Shown here: one piece after another, positions 33,491-42,852 of the stretch
Position numbering within the stretch: the first letter of the stretch is position 1
How the letters are laid out: every line of letters begins with the position of its first letter
Assembly: GCF_025567125.1 (NCBI RefSeq)
Contig: NZ_JAOQJI010000003.1
Coordinates: forward strand, 62,001-126,000
DNA from: Phocaeicola fibrisolvens
GTDB taxonomy: Bacteria > Bacteroidota > Bacteroidia > Bacteroidales > Bacteroidaceae
Reading direction: 5' to 3'
Length of the DNA: 64,000 nt
Made by a program: the position numbers and the translations under genes
The notes under the pieces: model-generated
Told to the model about the DNA's origin: nothing
Seen by the model: the letters and a program-made list of their open reading frames with translations, nothing else
Databases searched by the model: none

Positions 33491-34957
33491 TTACCATGTA
33501 TAGCTCAAACCAAAACTGAGAAGCTCCTGCAATTGGAAATAACTGGCATCTTCTTCCCGTGCAACTCCGTCATCAAATCGCCCGTGTACAAAAAGTTTTG
33601 TAGAAAGATACTTGTTCACCGAAAATGTAAAAGTATTCTCCCATTCAGCCAATACCTTCTCATAGTTGGTCGTATAAGAAAGACGTGATTCCCACATCAG
33701 AGCCGAAAACACCTTCCATTTCAAGGTAGTCTCCAAACGAGAACCCCATACGCTTTCACGCTTATGTCCTTCTTTAATATTAAACTTTGTAGGATCAACT
33801 CTATCGCTAGCTACACTATAAAGCGTGTAGTTAAGCGGATTAACCAGCACAGACAAATTGCAGACACCGTCTTTTACATACTTATAATCCATACCTAAAC
33901 CAACATTCAACTCGGCTGGAGAAAAGAAAGCAGATACGAGATTGTCTGAATTTGTATCATAATTTGAGAAGAACTGTGTCTTGAATTCTGCCGACAACGT
34001 ATAATACCACGTACTGAAAGCCTTATAGCCCAACTTCGAACTCAGTCGGAGCAAGTCATTGTTAGCCTTATAGCTATGCACCGTATCCGAAGGAGCCGTT
34101 ATAAAACCCAGTTTCCATTCTATCTTGTTTTCAAACTGAACACGCTGTCTGTCATCGTAATTAGCCTGCCAAGTAAAGCCTGAAAGCAAAGACTTCGTAC
34201 TTTCTCCACCCTTATACCAGTTGGCAGATATGTAGTTTTGCGAGAACTGCAAATACCCGTTCCCTCCCAAGGTCCAAAAATTAGGTTTGATTACCAACAA
34301 ATCTTTCTCAGACACCCGGTTAGGCAACTCATCATTTTGCATCATATCCAGCAAGTTTTCTTTTCGAGGCTGATCAATAATCACATCTCCATAAATCGGT
34401 TTCAACCCTTCCAGGTTATCCTCATTTTGTTTGACCAACTGAGGATAAGTTAAATAAAAAGAAAGCAATTGACGATTGATATATCGGTCTACCTTTTCCG
34501 TATGACACAGATTCTTCACCTGAGGCAGAGACTTCATCCATTCATTTTCCTCTTTTATAAAAGGTATTCTTGGTTTCCAGTCAGAAATACTGAACGCCTG
34601 TTCAATCGGTTCCTCATAATAAGTCGCAGGCATGGAGAGTTTATAGTAATCCGGGTTAGAACGAATTCCTGTAATCAACAGATAAATATCGTCCCAACGT
34701 TCCAGTTTCGCGTCATAATCCTTTCGGAAATCCTGAACCAGTTGATTGAAATTTCGTACCTGCATAGAAGGTATATCCGATGTAATTCTAGCCATTGAAG
34801 CAATCCCGGCCTTTTTTTTTATCCCCCCAGCAGAACGAGAGGTCACCCCAGCCGAATCTACTGCATTTGTCAAAGTATCAGCTGGAATCGCATCCACTTG
34901 TGCAGCCAATCCGCTACACATTAAAGTCAATATTCCCAAAAGAATCGATTTTTTCAT
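33491..34957 (-). CDS. DUF3078 family outer-membrane protein
   Basis: This 488-residue protein has a signal peptide (residues 1-20, ending at GLAAQ) and a C-terminal half of alternating strands (FWTLGGNGYLQFSQNYISANWYKGGE onward) that reads like an outer-membrane barrel and ends in FGLSYTW. It matches the Bacteroidales family DUF3078, whose role is unknown. The N-terminal part (about 35-210) is soluble and charged. A TACTTTTG -7 box lies 25 bp upstream on the minus strand. Confidence 0.85.
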   Translation of the reverse strand: MKKSILLGILTLMCSGLAAQVDAIPADTLTNAVDSAGVTSRSAGGIKKKAGIASMARITSDIPSMQVRNFNQLVQDFRKDYDAKLERWDDIYLLITGIRSNPDYYKLSMPATYYEEPIEQAFSISDWKPRIPFIKEENEWMKSLPQVKNLCHTEKVDRYINRQLLSFYLTYPQLVKQNEDNLEGLKPIYGDVIIDQPRKENLLDMMQNDELPNRVSEKDLLVIKPNFWTLGGNGYLQFSQNYISANWYKGGESTKSLLSGFTWQANYDDRQRVQFENKIEWKLGFITAPSDTVHSYKANNDLLRLSSKLGYKAFSTWYYTLSAEFKTQFFSNYDTNSDNLVSAFFSPAELNVGLGMDYKYVKDGVCNLSVLVNPLNYTLYSVASDRVDPTKFNIKEGHKRESVWGSRLETTLKWKVFSALMWESRLSYTTNYEKVLAEWENTFTFSVNKYLSTKLFVHGRFDDGVAREEDASYFQLQELLSFGLSYTW

Positions 34958-34981
34958 TTCATTTCATGCTTAAAACCTGTG

Positions 34982-34989
34982 CAAAAGTA
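34982..34989 (-). promoter_or_regulatory. -7 box of the DUF3078-TRIC unit
   Basis: On the minus strand TACTTTTG fits TAnnTTTG. The -33 element is not clear. Confidence 0.5.
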
Positions 34990-35134
34990 CGATTTATTTC
35001 TCTAAAAACCGCTTTACCTAACAGTAATTACACAATAAAACAAATTTACTATTCCTTTGGTTTGAATCCACCCGCATGAAACTAGTGAAAACCCAAGGAT
35101 ATTCCATGCAAAATAAGGTTTTACCCCCTCTTAC

Positions 35135-35166
35135 TTTTGTGGGTTCAGCTTTTTTTTATAATTTTG
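35135..35166 (+). promoter_or_regulatory. promoter of the pyrG-yidC operon
   Basis: TTTTG (35135-35139) and TAATTTTG (35159-35166) are separated by 19 bp, a canonical Bacteroidetes -33/-7 pair. The leader of about 80 bases contains a small hairpin, GAAGAA-GTAG-TTCTTC. Confidence 0.75.
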
Positions 35167-35253
35167 CAACTTTGAAGAAGTAGTTCTTCGTGTCAGAAGG
35201 CAGGTATCTTCAGACATATATAATTTAGAATCAAATTTTTAAATATTCATATT

Positions 35254-36852
35254 GTGGCAGAAACAAAGTATATTTTCGTAACAGGTGGTGTAGCCTCTTC
35301 ATTGGGAAAAGGAATCATCTCATCATCTATCGGTAAGTTGCTGCAGGCCAGAGGCTACAGCGTAACCATCCAGAAGTTTGACCCGTATATCAACATCGAT
35401 CCGGGAACTCTGAACCCTTATGAACACGGAGAATGCTACGTAACCGTAGACGGGCACGAAGCCGACCTCGACTTGGGACACTATGAACGATTCTTGGGTA
35501 TCCAGACCACCAAAGCCAACAACATTACTACCGGCCGTATCTACAAGAGTGTAATTGACAAGGAACGCCGGGGTGACTATCTGGGTAAGACCATCCAGAT
35601 TATCCCTCACATCACCGATGAAATCAAACGCAATGTCAAACTGCTGGGTAACAAGTACAAATTCGACTTTGTTATCACTGAAATCGGAGGAACAGTGGGT
35701 GATATCGAATCACTCCCTTATTTGGAAAGTATCCGCCAGCTGAAAAGGGAGCTGGGCAAAAACGCTTTGTGCGTACACCTTACCTACGTGCCTTATCTGG
35801 CTGCCGCCGGAGAGCTGAAGACCAAGCCGACCCAGCACTCTGTCAAGGAACTCCAGTCAGTAGGTATCCAGCCGGACATTCTGGTGTTGCGTACCGAACA
35901 CGAACTGAGCACGAACCTGCGCAAGAAAGTCGCTTTGTTCTGTAACGTAGACGAAAGCGCCGTTATCCAGTCTATGGATATGCCAACCATCTACGAAGTA
36001 CCTTTGCGTATGCAGGAACAGAAGCTTGATGTCACCATTCTGGAAAAGATGGGACTTCCGGTAGGCGAAACCCCGACCCTCGGCCCGTGGAGAGACTTCC
36101 TGAACCGCCGTCACAATGCCACTGAAAAGGTAAAAATCGGTCTGGTAGGAAAATACGATTTGCAGGACGCCTACAAATCTATCCTCGAAGCCCTTTCACA
36201 GGCGGCTACCTACAACGACCGCAAGGCAGACATCCACTTCATCAACAGTGAGAACCTGACAGAAGAAAACATTGAAGAAAAGCTGAAAGACATGGACGGA
36301 GTTATCATCTGTCCGGGATTCGGCCAGCGCGGTATCGAAGGTAAGTTCATCGCCATCAAATATTGCCGTACACACAACGTGCCGACCTTCGGTATCTGTT
36401 TGGGTATGCAGTGCATGGCCATCGAATTTGCCCGCGATGTACTGGGTTATGCCGATGCCAACAGCCGCGAGATGGACGAAAAGACTCCGCACAATGTCAT
36501 CGACATCATGGAGGAACAGAAATCCATCACCAACATGGGAGGTACCATGCGTTTGGGAGCTTACGAATGTGTCATCGACCCGACTTCCAAAACGTATCAG
36601 GCTTACCAGAGCGAACACATTCAGGAACGCCACCGTCATCGTTACGAATTCAACAACAGCTACAAGGAAGAATTCGAAAAGGCCGGCATGAAGTGCGTAG
36701 GTATCAATCCGGAATCAGACCTGGTGGAAATCATCGAAATCCCGACCCTGAAATGGTTCATCGGTACACAGTTCCATCCGGAATACAGCAGTACGGTACT
36801 GAAACCCCATCCGTTGTTCCTGTCCTTCATCAAGGCAGCCATCAACAAGTAA
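35254..36852 (+). CDS. pyrG: CTP synthase
   Basis: It aminates UTP to CTP using glutamine. The N-terminal synthetase domain starts with the P-loop region TGGVASSLGKGIISSS. The C-terminal class I amidotransferase has nucleophile C382 in FGICLGMQ and the His/Glu pair of TQFHPEYSS (H508, E510). The length of 532 is normal. The start is GTG, fixed by the family N-terminus MAETKYIFVTGG. yidC follows after 29 bp. Confidence 0.98.
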   Translation: MAETKYIFVTGGVASSLGKGIISSSIGKLLQARGYSVTIQKFDPYINIDPGTLNPYEHGECYVTVDGHEADLDLGHYERFLGIQTTKANNITTGRIYKSVIDKERRGDYLGKTIQIIPHITDEIKRNVKLLGNKYKFDFVITEIGGTVGDIESLPYLESIRQLKRELGKNALCVHLTYVPYLAAAGELKTKPTQHSVKELQSVGIQPDILVLRTEHELSTNLRKKVALFCNVDESAVIQSMDMPTIYEVPLRMQEQKLDVTILEKMGLPVGETPTLGPWRDFLNRRHNATEKVKIGLVGKYDLQDAYKSILEALSQAATYNDRKADIHFINSENLTEENIEEKLKDMDGVIICPGFGQRGIEGKFIAIKYCRTHNVPTFGICLGMQCMAIEFARDVLGYADANSREMDEKTPHNVIDIMEEQKSITNMGGTMRLGAYECVIDPTSKTYQAYQSEHIQERHRHRYEFNNSYKEEFEKAGMKCVGINPESDLVEIIEIPTLKWFIGTQFHPEYSSTVLKPHPLFLSFIKAAINK

Positions 36853-36881
36853 GTCAAAAATAACATTGTAAAGAAACAGAA

Positions 36882-38738
36882 ATGGACAAAAACACGTTAG
36901 TGGGCTTTGTCCTGATTGGAGCGGTGATTGTAGGTTTTGGTATCTACAACCGCCCCAGCCAGGAAGAAAGAGCACGCGCACAGCACTATCAAGACTCTAT
37001 CCAGCAGGTCATCAAGCAACAGCAGGAAGTACAGGAGAAAAAGGCCGCGGCAGCCGTTGAAGCTGCACGTCCGGACAGTTCCTCCCTCTTCTTCCAGTCT
37101 GCACAAGGTACGGAACAGTTCACCGTACTGGAAAACGACTTGGTGCAGCTGACCTTCTCCAACAAAGGTGGACGGGTAAGCAAGGCCCTGTTGAAAGAGT
37201 ATAAAGACCAGAAGAAACAGCCGCTCGTTCTTTTCGACGGAAAAGATGCTTCCATGAATTTCGGCTTCGAAGGAAAGGGAGAAAACATCCTGAGCGACCA
37301 GATGTATTTCGAGGCAACCAACGTGACCGACTCCACCGTAACCATGCGGTTGAACGCGGCCAACGGCGGACACCTGGACTTCAACTACCGCTTGCTGCCA
37401 AACTCCTACATGGTGGACTTCACCATCCAGGCCAGCGGCTTGCAGAATTTCTTCTCTCCTTCCACCAAGACGATGAGCATCGAATGGAAACAGCGGGCCC
37501 GCCAGATGGAGAAAGGCTACAACTTCGAACAGCGTTACACCTCGCTGACCTATAAGCCGGTGGACGACAGCTTCGACTACCTGAGCGAGACAAAGGATGC
37601 CAAAGAAACCATTCCGGAAGCTCTCGACTGGGTAGCCTTCAAGAACCAGTATTTCTCTTGCGTCTTCATGGCAGAGCAGAACTTCGACAATGCTACCCTC
37701 GAATCCAAGATGGAACAGCAAGGCAGCGGTTATATGAAAAACTATACTGCCGACATGAAAACGGCTTTCGACCCGACGGGTGCCAAGGCCTCACACCTAC
37801 AGTTCTACTTCGGCCCGAACCACTTCAAAACTTTGCTTGCCAGCAACGACTTGAGCTTTAAGGACAAAGACCAGGAGCTGGAAGATTTGGTCTACCTGGG
37901 ATGGCCGATTATCCGACTCATCAACCGCTGGTTTACCATCAACCTATTCGACTGGCTGTCGGGTTGGGGACTGAGCATGGGTATGGTAATCCTGCTCATG
38001 ACTATCATCGTCAAGGTACTGGTACTTCCTACTACTTGGAAGTCCTTCATTTCCTCGGCCAAGATGCGTGCCCTAAAACCGTATGTGGATAAAATCAATG
38101 CCAAATACCCGAAACAGGAAGATGCCCTGAAAAAACAGCAGGAAACCATGGCCCTCTACCGACAGTACAATGTCAGCCCGATGGGAGGCTGTCTGCCGAT
38201 GCTGTTGCAGACACCGGTGTTCATGGCTCTCTTCTTCTTCGTGCCGAATGCCATCGAGCTTCGCCAGCAAGGATTCCTGTGGGCAACCGACCTCTCGGCA
38301 TACGATGACCTGATTAGCTGGAGCTACCACATTCCGTTGCTGGGTAACCACCTGAGCTTATTCTGTCTGTTGTTCAGCATCACCACAGTCTTGAACCAGA
38401 TAATCATGATGAAGCAGCAGGACATGGGCAACAACCCGCAGATGGCTGCCATGAAATGGATGATGTACATCATGCCCGTGATGTTCTTCTTCATCTTCAA
38501 CGACTATGCATCGGGATTGAGCTACTACTACTTCATCTCCGGTCTGATTGGTATCATCACCATGTGGATTATGCGCCGTATGACCGACGAGAAGAAACTG
38601 CTCGCCCAGCTGGAAGCCAACAAGAAGGAACCTTCACAGCAGAAAGCCAGCGGACTGATGGCCAAACTGGAAGCCCTGCAGAAAGAACAGGAACGCTTGC
38701 AGAAAGAACGTCAGGAACATATGAACAAAAAGAAATAA
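36882..38738 (+). CDS. yidC: membrane protein insertase YidC
   Basis: It inserts and folds inner-membrane proteins such as ATP synthase subunit c. The 618 residues comprise an N-terminal membrane segment (about 5-22), a coiled-coil linker rich in Gln/Glu, the periplasmic beta-super-sandwich domain (about 75-340), and the conserved five-segment insertase domain (about 360-565, with VSPMGGCLPMLLQTPVFMAL). The tail is long and basic (KKEPSQQKASG... to NKKK), as in Bacteroidetes YidC. It is co-transcribed with pyrG and ends at a terminator. Confidence 0.97.
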   Translation: MDKNTLVGFVLIGAVIVGFGIYNRPSQEERARAQHYQDSIQQVIKQQQEVQEKKAAAAVEAARPDSSSLFFQSAQGTEQFTVLENDLVQLTFSNKGGRVSKALLKEYKDQKKQPLVLFDGKDASMNFGFEGKGENILSDQMYFEATNVTDSTVTMRLNAANGGHLDFNYRLLPNSYMVDFTIQASGLQNFFSPSTKTMSIEWKQRARQMEKGYNFEQRYTSLTYKPVDDSFDYLSETKDAKETIPEALDWVAFKNQYFSCVFMAEQNFDNATLESKMEQQGSGYMKNYTADMKTAFDPTGAKASHLQFYFGPNHFKTLLASNDLSFKDKDQELEDLVYLGWPIIRLINRWFTINLFDWLSGWGLSMGMVILLMTIIVKVLVLPTTWKSFISSAKMRALKPYVDKINAKYPKQEDALKKQQETMALYRQYNVSPMGGCLPMLLQTPVFMALFFFVPNAIELRQQGFLWATDLSAYDDLISWSYHIPLLGNHLSLFCLLFSITTVLNQIIMMKQQDMGNNPQMAAMKWMMYIMPVMFFFIFNDYASGLSYYYFISGLIGIITMWIMRRMTDEKKLLAQLEANKKEPSQQKASGLMAKLEALQKEQERLQKERQEHMNKKK

Positions 38739-38761
38739 AAATATCCTGAAAAGGAACAGAA

Positions 38762-38809
38762 AGAGCGGAACAGGAAGGCCATCAGAAGCCTTTCGTTCCG
38801 CTCTTTTTC
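38762..38809 (+). terminator. terminator after yidC
   Basis: AGAGCGGAAC (38762-38771) pairs with GTTCCGCTCT (38795-38804). An inner AGGC/GCCT pair extends the structure, and TTTTT follows. Confidence 0.9.
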
Positions 38810-38840
38810 TTTCTGTCTTCTCTTTTTCCATTTATTATCT

Positions 38841-38848
38841 TACCTTTG
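38841..38848 (+). promoter_or_regulatory. -7 box of the S9 peptidase gene
   Basis: TACCTTTG is a perfect -7 box, 54 bp before the chosen ATG at 38903. The -33 element is weak. An in-frame ATG at 38846 lies within the box, so it cannot be the start. Confidence 0.65.
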
Positions 38849-38902
38849 CACAACGGAAACGTGCACAAAGACACGCATCATCTAAAAACTAAAAATAAAG
38901 AC

Positions 38903-41011
38903 ATGAAAAAAACAGATTTAATGAACATGACTGCGGCCGTATTGATGGCTTCAGCTCCGATGGCTGCCGTACAGGCAGAAGGAACTGACGCACCTTTCAT
39001 CGGCAAGCAGGAAATTACTGTGAAAGACGGACGGATGACCCCGGAAACCCTGTGGGCCATGGGACGTATCGGAAGCTCTTGTGTGTCTCCCGACGGAAAG
39101 AAGATTGCTTACACCGTATCCTACTACAGCGTGAAGCTGAACAAGGGACATCAGGTAATCTATGTGATGAACGCCGACGGCTCCGACAACAAGCTGCTGA
39201 CGACCTCTGCCGACAGCGAAGGCGAACCGGCATGGATTAAAGGCGGAAGCAAACTGGCCTTTATCACGAAAGGACAGATTTGGGAAATGAATCCCGACGG
39301 AACCGGACGCCAGCAGCTCTCAGACTATGCAGGCGGCATCGACGGATTCAAGTTCTCTCCCGACGGCACCAAAGTGCTTTTCATCTCACAAGTGAAATAT
39401 GGCGAACGTACTGCCGGCAAATACCCCGACCTAGACAAAGCCAGCGGAAAAGTCATCGACGACCTGATGTACAAGCACTGGGATGAATGGGTAGAAACCG
39501 TTCCCCATCCGTTCGTGGCTTCCTTTACCGACAATAAAATAGGTGAAGCCACCGACATCCTGGCCGGTGAGCCCTACGAATCGCCGATGAAACCTTTCGG
39601 CGGCATCGAACAGCTCGCATGGAGCCCCGACTCCAAGTCTGTGGCCTACACCTGCCGCAAAAAGACCGGAAAGGATTATGCCGTATCCACCGATTCGGAC
39701 ATCTATTTATACAATGTGGAAACCAAGCAGACCCGCAACCTCTGCAAGGAAGATGTCACCGACAAGAACATGGGTTACGACACTAACCCGCAGTTCTCTC
39801 CCGATGGAAAGAACATCGCCTGGCAAAGCATGGAACGCGACGGATACGAAAGCGACCGCAACCGTCTCTGCGTGATGGACCTGAACAGCGGAAAGAAAAC
39901 CTACGTGACCGAAGCCTTCCAGTCGGGCGTGGACAGTTACTGCTGGGCACCCGACAACAAGACCCTCTACTTCACAGGCGTGTGGCATGCCACCAGCATG
40001 ATTCACAGCACCAACCTGAAAGGGGAAGTGAAACAGCTCACCGACGGCATGTATGACTATGCTTCCGTGGCCATGCTGAACGAAAAGCAACTGCTCACCA
40101 CCCGCCACTCCCTGAGCGAAGCCGACGAGCTGTTTACGGTCGACCTGAAAAAGAAAAACGAAGTGACCCGTATCACGAAAGAAAACGACCACATCTTCAG
40201 CCAGCTGAAACTGGGCAAGGTTGAGCCCCGCTGGACCAAGACCGTCGACGGAAAAGACATGCTCTCATGGGTGGTTTATCCGGTCAACTTCGACCCGAAC
40301 AAGAAATACCCCACCCTCCTGTTCTGTGAAGGAGGACCGCAAAGCCCCGTCAGCCAGTTCTGGAGCTACCGCTGGAACTTGCAGATCATGGCCGCCAACG
40401 ACTATATCATCATTGCCCCCAACCGTCGCGGACTGCCGGGATTCGGTATGGAATGGCTGGAAGAAATCAGCACCAACTATGGCGGCCACTGCATGGACGA
40501 CTACCTGAGCGCCATCGATGACATCGCCAAGGAACCCTATGTGGACAAAGACCGTCTGGGATGCGTGGGAGCCAGCTTCGGAGGCTACTCAGTATACTGG
40601 TTGGCCGGACACCACAACAAGCGCTTCAAAGCCTTCATTGCCCACGATGGTTTCTTCAACATGGAACAGCAGTATCTCGAAACCGAGGAACTCTGGTTCA
40701 CCAACTGGGATTTGGGTGGTCCGTACTGGGACAAGAGTAACCCGGCCGTACAGCGCAGCTACGCCAACTCTCCCCATCTGTTCGTAGACAAATGGGACAC
40801 CCCGATTCTCTGCATCCACGGCGAGAAAGACTACCGCATCCTGGCTTCACAGGGTATGGCCGCGTTCAACGCCGCCAAGCTGAGAGGCATCCCTGCCGAA
40901 CTGCTGATTTTCCCGGATGAGAACCACTGGGTATTGAAACCACAGAACGGAATTCTCTGGCAACGTACCTTCTTCAACTGGCTTGACCGCTGGCTGAAGC
41001 CGCAAAAATAA
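38903..41011 (+). CDS. S9 family peptidase (prolyl oligopeptidase/DPP5-like), exported
   Basis: This 702-residue serine peptidase has a signal peptide (about residues 1-25, ending near AVQAEG), so it acts in the periplasm or outside the cell. WD40-like PD40 repeats form the N-terminal propeller (SPDGKKIAY, FSPDGTKVLFIS, WSPDSKSVAYTC, FSPDGKNIAWQS). The C-terminal alpha/beta hydrolase domain has the nucleophile in GASFGGYSVYW (S558), D643 in GEKDYR and H675 in DENHWV. It is most like dipeptidyl/acylaminoacyl peptidases such as DPP5 of Porphyromonas, which release dipeptides. It is monocistronic. Confidence 0.92.
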   Translation: MKKTDLMNMTAAVLMASAPMAAVQAEGTDAPFIGKQEITVKDGRMTPETLWAMGRIGSSCVSPDGKKIAYTVSYYSVKLNKGHQVIYVMNADGSDNKLLTTSADSEGEPAWIKGGSKLAFITKGQIWEMNPDGTGRQQLSDYAGGIDGFKFSPDGTKVLFISQVKYGERTAGKYPDLDKASGKVIDDLMYKHWDEWVETVPHPFVASFTDNKIGEATDILAGEPYESPMKPFGGIEQLAWSPDSKSVAYTCRKKTGKDYAVSTDSDIYLYNVETKQTRNLCKEDVTDKNMGYDTNPQFSPDGKNIAWQSMERDGYESDRNRLCVMDLNSGKKTYVTEAFQSGVDSYCWAPDNKTLYFTGVWHATSMIHSTNLKGEVKQLTDGMYDYASVAMLNEKQLLTTRHSLSEADELFTVDLKKKNEVTRITKENDHIFSQLKLGKVEPRWTKTVDGKDMLSWVVYPVNFDPNKKYPTLLFCEGGPQSPVSQFWSYRWNLQIMAANDYIIIAPNRRGLPGFGMEWLEEISTNYGGHCMDDYLSAIDDIAKEPYVDKDRLGCVGASFGGYSVYWLAGHHNKRFKAFIAHDGFFNMEQQYLETEELWFTNWDLGGPYWDKSNPAVQRSYANSPHLFVDKWDTPILCIHGEKDYRILASQGMAAFNAAKLRGIPAELLIFPDENHWVLKPQNGILWQRTFFNWLDRWLKPQK

Positions 41012-41024
41012 CCTATAAAACCTT

Positions 41025-41081
41025 TCCGGACACCTTTACGTCATGTTTTTTCACGAAATTTGCAGAAAAGAGGTGTCCGGA
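41025..41081. repeat. 11-bp inverted repeat with 35-base loop
   Basis: TCCGGACACCT (41025-41035) and AGGTGTCCGGA (41071-41081) are perfect complements. The structure starts 14 bp after the peptidase stop and ends directly at the -33 box of the tRNA promoter. No T tract follows, so it may be a 3'-end mRNA structure or a regulatory cruciform rather than a simple terminator. Confidence 0.7.
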
Positions 41082-41113
41082 TTTGCATATTAAAATAAAA
41101 AGTCATACCTTTG
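41082..41113 (+). promoter_or_regulatory. promoter of the tRNA-Pro pair
   Basis: TTTG (41082-41085) and TACCTTTG (41106-41113) are 20 bp apart, one of the best -33/-7 pairs in the window. Confidence 0.8.
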
Positions 41114-41136
41114 CATCGCTTTTGAGAAAGACACTT

Positions 41137-41211
41137 CGGGGTGTAGCGCAGTCCGGTTAGCGCACCTGCTTTGGGAGCAGGGGGTCGTGGGTTCGAATCC
41201 CGCTACCCCGA
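41137..41211 (+). tRNA. tRNA-Pro (anticodon TGG), copy 1
   Basis: It folds as a full cloverleaf: acceptor CGGGGTG with TACCCCG, D-arm GCGC...GCGC, anticodon stem CCTGC/GCAGG with loop TTTGGGA (anticodon TGG), and T-arm GTGGG TTCGAAT CCCGC. The CCA end is not encoded. Confidence 0.97.
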
Positions 41212-41246
41212 CAGAAGTCAAAAAAGTAAAAGTTATTACAAACGTT

Positions 41247-41321
41247 CGGGGTGTAGCGCAGTCCGGTTAGCGCACCTGCTTTGGGAGCAGGGGGTCGTGG
41301 GTTCGAATCCCGCTACCCCGA
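41247..41321 (+). tRNA. tRNA-Pro (anticodon TGG), copy 2
   Basis: This is an exact copy of the first tRNA, 110 bp downstream start to start, and probably processed from the same transcript. A terminator follows. Confidence 0.97.
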
Positions 41322-41332
41322 CAAGAAGAAAG

Positions 41333-41370
41333 GCAATTTATCTGACATGATAAGTTGCTTTTTTTATTTT
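41333..41370 (+). terminator. terminator of the tRNA-Pro unit
   Basis: GCAATTTATC (41333-41342) pairs with GATAAGTTGC (41349-41358), one G-U pair, followed by a run of T. Confidence 0.85.
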
Positions 41371-41378
41371 TCATATTG

Positions 41379-41807
41379 TCAGATTGCCAAAAACATCGAT
41401 ATTCCCGTTTCAATATTCGCCTGAACATTGCCATTAGCAACAAGAAAATAATGCACAAAACAGTTTGCAGCTTCCAAACGAACCACCATCCGCGAAATAA
41501 TTTGCGGAAAATTTTCTTCACTCAATAACTCTCGTTCGTAAAAAAGCCAAAGAGTTTTCCCTAATCTATAAGCCTTTACATATTTCAGCATAGCATTTAC
41601 TCTTTCAGCCAAGTCCTGAAGTGGCATGCTCCTTCCCGACTCACCGTCACACACACAAGGAACAGAAATATTCAAAAAATCTTCATCTTCACTATTGGGA
41701 ATATAAAGAAGATTAGTACCTTCACAACTAAAGCCATACCCCATCTCGTCTGTTTTTATTAATGAAAAACCCAACTGCTTAAATGCATCAAGTATCTTTT
41801 CTTTCAT
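41379..41807 (-). CDS. small protein with YbjN/T3SS-chaperone-like fold
   Basis: I do not recognise a named family with certainty. The 142 residues (EKILDAFKQLGFSLIKTDEMGYGFSCEGTNLLYI..., later ENFPQIISRMVVRLEAANCFVHYFLV) follow the alpha-beta pattern of YbjN-like and type III secretion chaperone folds: an N-terminal helix, beta strands, then two helices. No signal peptide or membrane segment is visible. It is transcribed toward the tRNA terminator and stands alone. Confidence 0.6.
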   Translation of the reverse strand: MKEKILDAFKQLGFSLIKTDEMGYGFSCEGTNLLYIPNSEDEDFLNISVPCVCDGESGRSMPLQDLAERVNAMLKYVKAYRLGKTLWLFYERELLSEENFPQIISRMVVRLEAANCFVHYFLVANGNVQANIETGISMFLAI

Positions 41808-42312
41808 AGTTGTTTATTTTGTAATAAATGTTTATGTTAATTCAAATAATCGACTTTACTTCTTTATTTCCGCACTGTCGATTCTACGTGCGATTACATA
41901 TCAAAATACCTTGTTAGTATCTCTAAAACCCTCTCTGCAACAACGACAAACCATACGTAAACAATCGCATCAATTTTCTTATGTGTAATAATTTAAATTT
42001 CCCTTATTTACTTTATATTCCTAAGAACAAAAAATGAAACCTACCTCCACCTAAAAAACAATTAACTTATATAATATAAAAATATTAAAATATAAATTTA
42101 ACTTATATAATTCGAAGATAATGAAACATACACAGAAATGCAACTTACAAAAACACAAATAAAGGCTATCCGTGTTATATTCATGCTCAACTGGTAAAAA
42201 AGCACTATCACATGGATAGTTATTTTAAACGATTAAGATCAAAATCACCACGAACTCAGAGAACTTATACGACTATAAAACAAGTTTATACAACATAATG
42301 CCCCACCAAGCA
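41808..42312. other. AT-rich non-coding region with a 14-bp direct repeat
   Basis: This 505-bp stretch has no convincing gene. TTAACTTATATAAT occurs at 42062-42075 and again at 42098-42111, within very AT-rich DNA. Two tiny plus-strand frames exist (near 42138-42197 and 42212-42298, 28 codons); neither can be assigned. It could hold remnants of a decayed gene. Confidence 0.6.
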
Positions 42313-42852
42313 TCACATGGCAACTTTTTGAAATAAATATACATCTTGATACGATACACCTATCCGTATCCAATCTTTCAGAATCGCACATTCCACGTAA
42401 CCTGCGGATAAGAACAATTTTCTACTTGCCACATTCCCCGCCGGGATATAGGCATATAACTGATGCAAACCAAGCTGCTTAAAGCAATGAGCCTCCATCA
42501 AATCGAGGGCCTTTCCTGCTATCCCCTTTCCCCTCAAGTCTTTCCGTATAACCAGCCCTACCTCCGCACGATTATGGCGCACATCAAACGAAAATACATC
42601 AATGATACCCGCCACTTCACACTCTCCTTGTACAATCATTAAGCGCAACTGTCCATCGACATATAAATTATTTTGGTTCTCAGCTATATAACGTTTCAGC
42701 TGAAAGCGAGAATAAGGACCGGTAGCTGTCCCTAATTCCCAAAGTTCAGCATCATTCTCAAAAGATAGAATTACCTCCAAATCTTCCGGCTCCGGCGCCC
42801 TGAGCCTAATAGTCTCTTTATTCTCCATAAGCCACTCATTTTTGGTCTCCAT
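42313..42852 (-). CDS. GNAT family N-acetyltransferase (RimJ/RimL-like)
   Basis: This 179-residue acetyl-CoA-dependent acyltransferase begins IRLRAPEPEDLEVILSFEND. It has the acetyl-CoA pyrophosphate loop in RKDLRGKGIAGKALDLM and the C-terminal segment NVASRKLFLSAGYVE. This is the Acetyltransf_3 pattern of RimJ/RimL and spermidine acetyltransferases; the acceptor is unknown. The ATG at 42852 overlaps the upstream gene by 17 bp. The in-frame ATG at 42828 would avoid overlap and is a fair alternative. Confidence 0.88.
   Translation of the reverse strand: METKNEWLMENKETIRLRAPEPEDLEVILSFENDAELWELGTATGPYSRFQLKRYIAENQNNLYVDGQLRLMIVQGECEVAGIIDVFSFDVRHNRAEVGLVIRKDLRGKGIAGKALDLMEAHCFKQLGLHQLYAYIPAGNVASRKLFLSAGYVECAILKDWIRIGVSYQDVYLFQKVAM

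Noticed and set aside
41267..41521. Minus-strand frame ending in GSGIRTHDPLLPKQVR
   Set aside because: Its C-terminal end is the antisense of the tRNA-Pro gene, a well-known false protein tail, and the rest overlaps a terminator and another gene.
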